This document shows, piece by piece, positions 1-5,887 of a DNA stretch of 15,509 nt (its first letter is position 1; each line of letters begins with the position of its first letter). Both the position numbers and the translations under genes were made by a program. Origin of the DNA: an uncultured Treponema sp. (lineage in GTDB: Bacteria; Spirochaetota; Spirochaetia; Treponematales; Treponemataceae); NCBI GenBank assembly GCA_905373565.1, contig CAJPTT010000010.1:1-15509 (forward strand), written 5' to 3'. Under the pieces are notes generated by a model that was not told the origin of the DNA, made no database searches, and saw nothing but the letters and a program-made list of their open reading frames with translations.

Positions 1-6
1 GTTGAA

Positions 7-118
7 CAAAGTTTGAACTTTGGAAACTGTTGCATTCGTGCGCGAAAAGCGCACACGTCAATAAGCAAGTTTTCGATAGAAAACTTGACGGTTAACAAGG
101 CAACCTTATTTTGTTGCC
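7..118. repeat. Series of four short perfect hairpins
   Basis: This non-coding stretch is built from four consecutive inverted repeats: CAAAGTT/AACTTTG (7-22, 2-nt centre), GTGCGC/GCGCAC (38-54, loop gaaaa), CAAGTTTTC/GAAAACTTG (66-87, loop gata) and GGCAAC/GTTGCC (99-118, 8-nt loop). The arms are exact but unrelated in sequence. None is followed by a clear T-run, so simple terminators are not a full explanation. A similar palindrome series lies at 4204-4471. No gene of convincing length is visible in 1-193. Confidence 0.7.
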
Positions 119-139
119 GAAGTTATACCTTTCTCCCAT
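92..139 (-). pseudogene. Possible 5' end of the gene displaced by the IS110 element
   Basis: Just outside the inferred left end of the IS lies an ATG (139-137) opening a 15-codon frame, MGERYNFGNKIRLPC, then a stop. If the IS is removed and the ends joined at a shared AT, the ribosome site at 1489-1507 lands directly in front of this ATG. The frame stops within the GGCAAC/GTTGCC hairpin, so the gene is either very short, already decayed, or the join is wrong. It matches no family I recognise. Confidence 0.3.
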
Positions 140-193
140 AAAAAGTCAACATCCAAAATCGACTTTCTTAAAAATAATTAATGACAGATACGA

Positions 194-1282
194 TTAAACA
201 GCAAGAGGAGTCGGTTTATATTTACCGTACATCTTCTCTCTGTCAAAATCATTGTTATTGCTGAGCATCGCCCAAACAATCTCTGCCAACTTTCTCGCAG
301 CAGCAATAATGGATTTACCGCTGCCTTTATGTGTTTTCATATAATCATAACGCTGCATAATCCTCCAATTGGCAGTATCCTTGCACCGTCTGATTCCCAT
401 TACCATTTGTACAAAGCTCACCCTCAATTCTTGCGGACCGCGCTTTGTAATTTTGCCATGTCTAATCGTCTCATTCGAATCCGAAACCCATGGCACCAAA
501 CCGCAAAAAGCTGCATATTTTTTCGCACTGCTAAAGCGGCTTATATCCTCTGTATATGCTCGTATCGTCCATGCCGTTATCTTTCCACATTCCCGTATCG
601 TCAAAAGCCTGTTTACCATCTGATCATCTTTTGTCAATTCACTCAGCTGTTTTTCTATTACCTTGACAGCCGCTTCCATTTGGCTTATGATCTCAACCAT
701 CAGTTTTACTGATTGTGCTTCGAGCACGTAGTCGTTATTCGACTCAAGGACGTCAAGTATCTTTTGGCGTCCTTTTTTGCTTTGTAAGCTCCGCTGCTCA
801 TCTTTCAATCCCATACTGACTAACAGTGCATGTACTTCGTTTTTTTGCCCTACGATCGAGCGCACTAACCGCTCTCTGGACTTCAAAAGCCGTCGGATAT
901 TTTCCGTCTCTTTACTACACAGATAGCTTTCAGGAAGCATATCTTTTGCCAAAAATTCCGAAATCGTTGCAGCATCATGCTTATCTGTTTTCTTCGCTGA
1001 CTCATTGATTACCTTGAACTTCAAGGTATTGATCACCGTCACTTCTGCTCCTGCTTTTTCTACCTGATGTTTAAAAAAGCGTGTGTTCCCTGTTGACTCA
1101 ACACCAATCTTTACGCATGCGCCACTTTCACGATACGCTTGTATACGCTCGATAAATTCTGCGTAACCGCTTTTATCCGTCTTGTACTGCCGAATTTGTT
1201 TTAACGTTTCCGTCATCTCATCCGTGCGTACGTGCACCGTAAATTGTGTTTTGTGTAAATCAACACCGATAAAAAATGTCAT
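194..1282 (-). CDS. IS110-family transposase (bridge-RNA-guided recombinase)
   Basis: This 362-aa protein catalyses excision and insertion of the surrounding element. The N-terminal RuvC-like DEDD domain is visible: D8 in GVDLHK, E62 in GVESTGN, and D100 and D103 in KTDKHDAAT. A central helical coiled region (about 120-220) follows. The C-terminal Tnp_20 domain (about 223-310) includes CGLVPWVSDSN and GKITKRG. S269 in DSN is the likely counterpart of the catalytic serine of IS621, although the usual SG is SN here. Length is typical and no frameshift is seen, so it may be active. The start ATG at 1282 is supported by GGGAGG six bases upstream. Confidence 0.95.
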   Translation of the reverse strand: MTFFIGVDLHKTQFTVHVRTDEMTETLKQIRQYKTDKSGYAEFIERIQAYRESGACVKIGVESTGNTRFFKHQVEKAGAEVTVINTLKFKVINESAKKTDKHDAATISEFLAKDMLPESYLCSKETENIRRLLKSRERLVRSIVGQKNEVHALLVSMGLKDEQRSLQSKKGRQKILDVLESNNDYVLEAQSVKLMVEIISQMEAAVKVIEKQLSELTKDDQMVNRLLTIRECGKITAWTIRAYTEDISRFSSAKKYAAFCGLVPWVSDSNETIRHGKITKRGPQELRVSFVQMVMGIRRCKDTANWRIMQRYDYMKTHKGSGKSIIAAARKLAEIVWAMLSNNNDFDREKMYGKYKPTPLAV

Positions 1283-1289
1283 CTTTGAC

Positions 1290-1475
1290 CTCCCTTCTCA
1301 TTCAGCGGAAAGTCTTTTCGGTACTATTTTCCAATCTCCCATTCAGTCTTTAACGACTATTGTATGATGCGGTAAAAGCTCTTCATTCTCCTTACCAGAG
1401 GTCTTTGCCTCTACTAGACACAACGAACTTCTACCTGCTCTCTGCTGAATTACTTCAGCTTATCACAGTACCGTT
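1290..1475 (-). ncRNA. Candidate IS110 bridge RNA
   Basis: The non-coding end upstream of an IS110 transposase is where bridge RNAs are encoded in related elements such as IS621. Read on the minus strand, this segment opens with a perfect stem-loop GCTGAA-gtaa-TTCAGC (1459-1444), as known bridge RNAs open with a 5' stem-loop. It continues with AGAGG/CCTCT (1412-1397, 6-nt loop), directly stacked on a GGTAA/TTACC stem closing a 16-nt loop (1396-1371), and AGTC/GACT (1358-1345). These are plausible target- and donor-loop supports. Exact ends, promoter and guide bases cannot be fixed by eye. Confidence 0.5.
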
Positions 1476-1488
1476 TGTTTGTTGACCT

Positions 1489-1507
1489 ATTTTATCATTC
1501 CTCCTTA
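1489..1507 (-). promoter_or_regulatory. Orphan ribosome site cut off by the IS110 insertion
   Basis: The 19 bases ATTTTATCATTCCTCCTTA (plus strand) are identical to 2284-2302, where they hold the AGGAGG site and the first bases of the start codon of the 129-aa gene. Here the identity ends exactly where the start codon should finish, and IS sequence begins. I read this as the translation-start region of a further gene of the same cluster whose body was separated by the IS. Confidence 0.65.
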
Positions 1508-1546
1508 ATCTATTCCGGCATGTAGTAATACTCATCCATCGCCACA

Positions 1547-1774
1547 CTACTGCAACTGATGCTTCCCCGTTGGTGAAAGAACGCACCGTTGCCCGTGATT
1601 GGTAATAAGCATACTTCCCGACTTTCTGGTTTCGTAGCCGCAGTACACGCAGCGTATGCCATCGAAAATAATGACGTGCTTTCCGGTAGGGCTAGCCCTA
1701 CACATTTGACCCAAAGAACTTATCAGCATCATTCCCGATGTCCTCACATCCTGTCCGCAATACCGGCACTTCAT
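1547..1774 (-). CDS. Tandem C-x2-C / C-x7-H module protein (putative zinc-binding), 75 aa
   Basis: The protein is almost entirely two copies of one 39-residue module. Each has CxYCG, then (R/K)SG or TSG, ML(I), G-Q-x-C, and ends in SPTGKH. Cysteines and histidines repeat exactly: C3-C6-C25-H33 and C42-C45-C64-H72. A C2-x18-C-x7-H layout suggests each module holds one zinc ion; that is inference from residue pattern. Related short repeat proteins with CxYCG and GKH motifs are, to my recollection, present in treponemes, with no known function. ATG 1774 is preferred over an upstream TTG because AGGGA lies seven bases before it. It is the last intact gene of the minus-strand cluster. Confidence 0.8.
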   Translation of the reverse strand: MKCRYCGQDVRTSGMMLISSLGQMCRASPTGKHVIIFDGIRCVYCGYETRKSGSMLITNHGQRCVLSPTGKHQLQ

Positions 1775-1780
1775 GGGCAA

Positions 1781-1895
1781 TCCCTATCAAAAGTCTTTAC
1801 CGACAATACAGTATAATTGTTATCGCGCTGTCGGGTCGGCAGCCCTACAACAGCGTACAACCACGTACTGTCTAAACGTAGCAAATACGTTTGTT
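1781..1895. other. Intergenic gap with a 7-bp hairpin
   Basis: The gap between the 75-aa and 129-aa genes holds one exact hairpin, AAACGTA-gcaaa-TACGTTT (1874-1892), immediately after the stop codon of the 129-aa gene. It lacks a T-run on the minus strand, so it is at best a weak terminator or an RNA-stabilising stem. No convincing separate promoter for the 75-aa gene was found. Confidence 0.5.
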
Positions 1896-2285
1896 TTAAT
1901 ATTGATCACCTCCTATAAATTGTTCTTCCAATAAATCGGCAATACCACAAATAACTTCTAATGGACGAATTAACTCATCATAAGATAAATCATCTGCTAA
2001 CATTGAATGACGAATGTAGTGTATCCCATTTGCTTTTATAAGACCGCCGCATATCTTTCCCGCAACTATTTCCAACGCCGAATCAATATCATCAGAATCT
2101 ATCAAACCGATAGGAGATGATATTCGTACCCATAATTCACCATTTGCTGTTTCTGATTTCTCTATAAAAACAACTTGACTTCGGTCATCTGCAAAAGTAA
2201 AAATGAGTTTTAAGATATCTTGCAATTCATCTGCAACTTCATAATTATTTCTGATAGCTTTCTTAATTTGAGCCCATGTAGCCAT
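1896..2285 (-). CDS. Hypothetical acidic 129-aa protein, possibly YbjN/CesT-like fold
   Basis: I do not recognise this protein with certainty. It is small, acidic and soluble, with no signal peptide or membrane segment. The order suggests helix (AQIKKAIRNNYE), a beta pair containing QVVFIEKSE and GELWVRISSPIG, a helix (DIDSALEIVAGK), a strand (HYIRHSMLAD), and a long C-terminal helix (IRPLEVICGIADLLEEQF). That layout resembles YbjN or type-III-chaperone-like proteins, which bind partner proteins; this is a weak fold-level guess. AGGAGG at 2295-2300 gives a strong start. It lies 57 bases after the membrane protein gene and shares its start-region sequence with the lost gene at 1489. Confidence 0.75.
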   Translation of the reverse strand: MATWAQIKKAIRNNYEVADELQDILKLIFTFADDRSQVVFIEKSETANGELWVRISSPIGLIDSDDIDSALEIVAGKICGGLIKANGIHYIRHSMLADDLSYDELIRPLEVICGIADLLEEQFIGGDQY

Positions 2286-2342
2286 TTTATCATTCCTCCT
2301 TATTGTATGTGGGATATAAATCCTAAAAATAATACGGTACTT

Positions 2343-3530
2343 TTATTCACCTTGCGTTTGTAAGTTTGTAAATAGCTCAATAATACCGTCTCTCTGTAAC
2401 AGAAAAACCTTATTTTCGACAATTTTCTCTTTTACATCTTCTAAGTGAGCCTCAAAAAGAGCGCACTGTCTTTTGATAAGATTTCTATTATTGCTTGAAA
2501 GATGAGCTTGGAATGCTTGAATATCTTGCAATACGCTTTCTATTTGATCAAATATGCTCAGCAAATCATCATTAGTATCGCTTTTTTGTATTTGACCGAT
2601 CATTCGTACCCGTTCAGGCAAAGAATCAAGATGGCGTTTTAGTTTTGCCGCTGCCTCATCTTGTTTCACTTGCAATTCCTGCGCTTTGGATTCCTTTTCA
2701 ATATCTTCCAGTTGTTTTCTCCGTTGAAGATTTTGCTCGTGTGTCCGTTTTTCATCCCGCTCCTGTTTTATACCGCTTACCAATTTATCAATAGCTATTT
2801 TATGCCGCGTATAAAATGAACGGTCTGCATTACTGCATGTTTCAATATAATAGCTGTCGGCAGCAATTCTTTCGGCTATAGATGCTATTGTCTTTTTATT
2901 TTTGAAGTGCTGAACGGGACGAATAATGATAAAATAGATAAGACCGAATATGATGAGTGCAAAAAGATATCCGACTACGACGGCAATATAGTAGGAGTAC
3001 CATGCTATATCGGCTTCGTCGTGTAGTGCAAAACAAAAGAGTGCAGCTAAAACAAATCCCAGAATTGTAGTTGTTATTCCTCCCGCTAAGGAAGTAATAT
3101 CCCCTATCCACATAACTAGTCCCCCTGAAATCCCTATGACTAAAAAGACAAGTCCTACCCAAAATAAAATAGTCAGCCACGGCATTGCAAACAGCAAAAC
3201 AACGCCCATATAAATCCAAAGGATCAAACCTGCAATTTCGGCAATAGCTAAGGGAGGAATCAGACTTAGAGGAATACCCACTATTAAAATTCCCGTTAAA
3301 ATAAGAAAATTTTTCAAGGTAACAAACGATTGTTTCTTCGGTTGTACCGCCGGAGTGTTTGTGTCGGACTGTTGAACTTCTTTTTCTGCGCTGGCTTTAC
3401 AGAGAAAAATTTTACCGGTCGAAGAGTCTGACCCGTTTATGATCGTTGTTATATTTTCGCCGTACACTGAAATGGAAAAGTAACTTGCGCACATTAATAT
3501 GCTTATAAGCGCTATACATGATTTTCTCAT
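2343..3530 (-). CDS. Multi-pass membrane protein with C-terminal coiled coil, 395 aa
   Basis: No known family was recognised. Residues 1-24 look like a signal peptide or first membrane anchor, followed by a polar linker to about 68. Residues about 72-205 hold roughly four to five hydrophobic spans, one with a glycine-rich turn (LVMWIGDITSLAGG) and the last ending YFIIIRPVQHFKNKK, whose positive charge suggests a cytoplasmic side. A long charged tail follows, with strong heptad character at about 252-300 and further helices to the end. The start at 3530 is chosen because its ATG overlaps the stop of the preceding gene (ATGA) and has GGGAGG just before; a TTG four codons earlier is not needed. 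Translational coupling suggests the two proteins act together. Confidence 0.85.
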   Translation of the reverse strand: MRKSCIALISILMCASYFSISVYGENITTIINGSDSSTGKIFLCKASAEKEVQQSDTNTPAVQPKKQSFVTLKNFLILTGILIVGIPLSLIPPLAIAEIAGLILWIYMGVVLLFAMPWLTILFWVGLVFLVIGISGGLVMWIGDITSLAGGITTTILGFVLAALFCFALHDEADIAWYSYYIAVVVGYLFALIIFGLIYFIIIRPVQHFKNKKTIASIAERIAADSYYIETCSNADRSFYTRHKIAIDKLVSGIKQERDEKRTHEQNLQRRKQLEDIEKESKAQELQVKQDEAAAKLKRHLDSLPERVRMIGQIQKSDTNDDLLSIFDQIESVLQDIQAFQAHLSSNNRNLIKRQCALFEAHLEDVKEKIVENKVFLLQRDGIIELFTNLQTQGE

Positions 3531-4078
3531 AAGTCCTCCCAAGCTAATGTGTTGGTATTCATAGCAAATTGTCCGTTAATTTGCGTTTTACTGATTTCTC
3601 TATCCAGTTGAATCATTGTCTTACGGTACGAAGCATTGATAGAATCTTGATGTTCGTATAATTTATCTACCGATGCCGTTAATTCCGTTATCTCTTTGAT
3701 GCTTTTTGCATTCTTTTTTTCATCTAAAAGCATCTGTATTTTTTCATCCAGTTTTTTTGTTTGTTCAAGATAAAAACTTTGATAATTACTGCGAGCGTCA
3801 TTCAAACTTGCTAATTTATTGTTATACGCGTCGTGCAGCGTATCGAGCATTTTTTGAAAGCATGCGGATTTTTCCGTCATCCGCCGGCTTTCCAATTCCG
3901 CCATTATCTGAGACCTGCTTGTTTCCTCTCGTGCTTCTTCAACACGGGCAAGCGCATCAATTTCCGCCCTGCGCGTCAACTGTTCTTCAGTAACGCGTTT
4001 CGTTTCCGCGTCTTTTTCATAACGCATCATTTCTGCTGCTGAAGATGCAATAGCAGCTGCAATCGGTATCGGTACCAT
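3527..4078 (-). CDS. Coiled-coil protein of 183 aa
   Basis: The N-terminus (VPIPIAAAIASSAAEMM) is a short alanine-rich helix, too weak for a confident signal peptide. From about residue 20 to 165 the sequence is charged, proline-free and helical (for example EEQLTRRAEIDALARVEEAR and EQTKKLDEKIQMLLDEKK), typical of long coiled coils. A short non-helical tail ends NTNTLAWEDL. ATG 4078 is chosen over ATG 4090 because GGAGG (4084-4088) lies five bases before it. It overlaps the membrane protein gene by four bases. It may be a soluble or peripheral partner whose coiled coil pairs with that of the 395-aa protein. No family assigned. Confidence 0.85.
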   Translation of the reverse strand: MVPIPIAAAIASSAAEMMRYEKDAETKRVTEEQLTRRAEIDALARVEEAREETSRSQIMAELESRRMTEKSACFQKMLDTLHDAYNNKLASLNDARSNYQSFYLEQTKKLDEKIQMLLDEKKNAKSIKEITELTASVDKLYEHQDSINASYRKTMIQLDREISKTQINGQFAMNTNTLAWEDL

Positions 4079-4098
4079 TTTTTCCTCCATTTTAAGGC

Positions 4099-4132
4099 AA
4101 CCTATTCCGAAACGGAAGTTTCGAAATAGGTT
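4099..4132. promoter_or_regulatory. Long hairpin in front of the coiled-coil gene
   Basis: AACCTATTCCGAAAC (4099-4113) pairs with GTTTCGAAATAGGTT (4118-4132) over 15 bp with one mismatch and a 4-base loop. It sits in the leader of the 183-aa gene, about 10 bases upstream of its ribosome site. It has no T-run on the minus strand, so a role in mRNA stability or translation is as likely as termination. Confidence 0.55.
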
Positions 4133-4203
4133 TAATATATTAAAATTTTTACAATCTGAATTTTTCGAGATTGCCTATTATTTTTATTGCACTTTGCATC
4201 TCT

Positions 4204-4471
4204 CCGTTAGCCTTTTACAAATAGCCTGTCCAGAAGTGTACATCCGTGTACACTTCCGGACGCGAGTTTTTGCGACGCAAAAACATCGCTGCCGCGCGGA
4301 ACCAGCGGCATCCGTGCCGCTTCTGAAAAGTCTTTTTGCCGTTAGCCTTTTGCAAATAGACGATGCAGATGCTAGGAGCCTAGCCGAAATAAAGCGGAGG
4401 CGTACTTGCTGTACGTTGAGCATTTATTTCGGCGTAGCGACAACGCAGATGCGCCGTATATTTGCAAAAGG
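4204..4471. repeat. Palindrome-rich island with nested inverted repeats
   Basis: Consecutive hairpins fill this interval: GAAGTGTACA-tccg-TGTACACTTC (4233-4256, extendable to 4229-4260), GTTTTTGC-gac-GCAAAAAC (4266-4284), AGCGGCA-tccg-TGCCGCT (4304-4321). A nested set follows: outer arms CCTTTTGCAAATA (4346-4358) and TATTTGCAAAAGG (4459-4471), then GCTAG/CTAGC (4371-4384), CCGAAATAAA/TTTATTTCGG (4384-4432) and CGTAC/GTACG (4401-4415). A 20-bp direct repeat, CGTTAGCCTTTTRCAAATAG, occurs at 4205-4224 and 4340-4359 with one difference. Open frames crossing it on both strands are low-quality and are treated as artefacts of the repeats. It lies inside the cluster, between the 56-aa and 183-aa genes. 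Confidence 0.8.
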
Positions 4472-4474
4472 AGA

Positions 4475-4645
4475 CTACTGCTTCGCACAAGCAACTATCT
4501 TATACTTCTTCGTAGCCGTCGGCGGATGCGATGCCATAAATTTTTGACGCGCTTCCATCGTGGAGTTGGCGCCTACCGATAAACTCGCGTTTCCGGTAAT
4601 CTTTCCGTTTTGAATGGTCTGGACGACCAATTTGTACGTATTCAT
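4475..4645 (-). CDS. Small hypothetical protein, 56 aa
   Basis: A short basic soluble peptide beginning MNTYKLVVQTIQNGKITGNA and containing SVGANSTMEARQKFMASHPP, ending KKYKIVACAKQ. The ribosome site AGGAGGTA lies about six bases before ATG 4645, which makes it a convincing gene despite its size. Strand-rich N-terminus, helix at STMEARQKFMAS, then strand KKYKIVAC suggest a tiny alpha/beta fold; no family was recognised. Its ATG overlaps the stop of the upstream leader frame (ATGA), so translation of the two may be coupled. The stop codon is followed at once by the hairpin island. Confidence 0.75.
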   Translation of the reverse strand: MNTYKLVVQTIQNGKITGNASLSVGANSTMEARQKFMASHPPTATKKYKIVACAKQ

Positions 4646-4987
4646 AAAAATACCTCCTGAAAATAATGGGTAATGGATTTTGCGGCTCGTTTTTGTGTGT
4701 AAATTAAGAAAAGATGATTCTGCGGTGTGATTCTAAAAACAAGCAAACTGATTGTTTGCTGCACGGTGGTAATCGGAATAAGATTTTGAACGATAGAATA
4801 CAGGAAGCGGATAGTGCAAAAAGAAACGGTCGGCACGGGGATACTCATAGAGAATTCCGTGCATATAGCAGACATGCTGAAAAAGAGAGAATAAAAAAAT
4901 AAAACGTATAAGTTATTGCAGTATAACGACTTAATGGGGGGGGGTATGGAAAAGAGGCTCGTGAGCGAATGATAGGCTATGTGTCAT
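4642..4987 (-). pseudogene. Leader ORF interrupted at a poly-C tract (candidate phase-variable frame)
   Basis: ATG 4987 has AAGGAGG (4994-5000) six bases upstream and a consensus promoter just before that. As read, it encodes MTHSLSFAHEPLFHTPPH and stops at 4931, right after a run of nine C on the coding strand. With eight or eleven C the frame runs on without a stop for 114 residues (eight-C length) to 4642, overlapping the 56-aa gene by ATGA. The downstream part contains SMSAICTEFSMSIP and ends HYFQEVFL. The product is rich in hydrophobic and aromatic residues and matches no family I know; its main role could be as a translational switch for the next gene. It could also be a non-coding leader. 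Confidence 0.5.
4936..4944. repeat. Homopolymer of nine G (nine C on coding strand)
   Basis: A G9 run lies 14 codons into the leader ORF. Homopolymer G/C tracts of eight or more are known slippage sites in treponemes and other host-associated bacteria. Here length changes would switch between an 18-codon product and read-through to the next gene. Confidence 0.8.
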
Positions 4988-5029
4988 GGAGAACCTCCTT
5001 TTCAAAATAAACTACGGAACAATGCAATA

Positions 5030-5059
5030 ATTATAATCCCTGTAATACAGCGCTGTCAA
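5030..5059 (-). promoter_or_regulatory. Sigma-70 promoter of the accessory cluster
   Basis: On the minus strand TTGACA (5059-5054) and TATAAT (5035-5030) are both exact consensus matches, separated by 18 bases. Transcription should begin near 5023, giving a leader of about 35 bases before ATG 4987. It is the strongest promoter seen in the window and serves the whole leftward cluster. Confidence 0.8.
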
Positions 5060-5110
5060 GCAAATTTTCAGGTGCAATTTATAGGAGCAATTGAAAGAAC
5101 TGCATTATAA

Positions 5111-5139
5111 CAGCCTCAACCATTGTATGATAAAGGCTG
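5111..5139 (-). terminator. Weak terminator-like stem after the RluA-family gene
   Basis: CAGCCT (5111-5116) and AGGCTG (5134-5139) form a 6-bp stem with a 17-base loop just past the pseudouridine synthase stop. On the minus strand it is followed by TTATAAT, not a full T-run. It may separate this gene from the cluster promoter at 5030-5059. Confidence 0.35.
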
Positions 5140-5146
5140 CACTCCC

Positions 5147-5887
5147 TTACAACTTTTGAAGCTGATGCACCGTACTCTTAAAATCCTTCGCGTATTCTGC
5201 AGTAAAGGAGAAAGGCTCGCGCGTTCGCGGATGAAGCCCTTCAAGCTGATAGGCATGAAGCGCAAGCCGCCGGATAAGCGGCTGTTCCGTATACACATCA
5301 CCGCGCCATCGCTGTTTGAGCTCGGAAAGGAGTACCGGCTTACCGCTGCCATACAGCGAATCGCAGACAATCGGGTAACCGGCGGCTGCAAGGTGTGCCC
5401 TAATCTGATGCGTCCTACCGGTTACGGGACGCGCCTCAAGCAGGGAGAATTGCCGGAACGTTTCCAGCACCGTAAAATGCGTTATCGCTTCCTTGCCGCG
5501 CCGTTTATCTACAACGGTACGGTGTAGCGCATCTCCATCAGCGCGCAGCGGCAGGTCAACGGTAAATTGTTCTTCCGGTACCCGCCCGTGAATCAGCAGC
5601 CGGTATGTTTTTTTTATCTCCCTCTCTTGAAATGCAGTATTCAACGCACGGTGCGCTTCCGCATTGAGGGCATAGAGCAAAATACCGGAGGTGTCTTTAT
5701 CAATCCGGTGTACGGCATAGAGTTTTTGACACAACGGCGCAATCTGCGGCAGCTCTTTTTGAATGAGCAGGTCGAGTCGCGGGGCTTCAATATCCCAACG
5801 GTCGGCAGCAACTAAAAGACCGGCGGCTTTATTCACCGCAATCATATCCTCATCGGCATAAATCAGCGTAAAGGGAGCTTTTTTCAT
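5147..5887 (-). CDS. RluA-family RNA pseudouridine synthase
   Basis: This 246-aa enzyme converts specific uridines in rRNA or tRNA to pseudouridine. The family signature HRIDKDTSG (60-68) is present, with D63 the catalytic aspartate. The second conserved block, GRTHQIRAHL (157-166) followed by GYPIVCDSLYG, is intact. There is no N-terminal S4 domain, so it resembles short RluA-type enzymes rather than RluC or RluD; the target base cannot be stated. The start is ATG 5887, sharing bases with the upstream stop (TGATG) and preceded by GAGG; a TTG one codon earlier is less likely. It is the second gene of a two-gene unit. Confidence 0.92.
   Translation of the reverse strand: MKKAPFTLIYADEDMIAVNKAAGLLVAADRWDIEAPRLDLLIQKELPQIAPLCQKLYAVHRIDKDTSGILLYALNAEAHRALNTAFQEREIKKTYRLLIHGRVPEEQFTVDLPLRADGDALHRTVVDKRRGKEAITHFTVLETFRQFSLLEARPVTGRTHQIRAHLAAAGYPIVCDSLYGSGKPVLLSELKQRWRGDVYTEQPLIRRLALHAYQLEGLHPRTREPFSFTAEYAKDFKSTVHQLQKL

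Larger units (their letters stand above)
140..1488 (-). mobile_element. IS110-family insertion sequence, about 1.35 kb
   Basis: The element carries one DEDD transposase on the minus strand, a long non-coding region (about 200 bp) upstream of it and a short one (about 55 bp) downstream. That asymmetry is known for the IS110 subgroup, which encodes its bridge RNA in the upstream end. Ends were inferred from a 7-bp subterminal inverted repeat, GTCAACA at 145-151 and TGTTGAC at 1480-1486, and from a 19-bp duplicate of a host ribosome site that ends at 1489. Each end then abuts an AT dinucleotide (138-139 and 1489-1490), consistent with the core-dinucleotide joining of this family and no longer target duplication. 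Boundaries are uncertain by several bases. Confidence 0.75.

Noticed and set aside
1371..1396. Guide match between bridge RNA loop (GAATGA, TTTTA) and the 1489-1507 flank (GAATGATAAAA)
   Set aside because: The matches are only five to six bases, the spacing between the two halves is short, and they do not agree with an AT core at 1489-1490; chance cannot be excluded.
4204..4471. Integron attC site
   Set aside because: CGTTAGCC resembles an attC core, but the complementary AAC-type core is missing in the right place and no integrase gene is present.
4194..4547. Open frames on both strands across the palindrome island
   Set aside because: They are made of inverted-repeat sequence, lack ribosome sites and give implausible proteins; the plus-strand one also runs antisense into the well-supported 56-aa gene.
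4714..4902. Plus-strand 62-codon frame
   Set aside because: It lies opposite the leader ORF, has no good ribosome site or promoter, while the minus strand has both.
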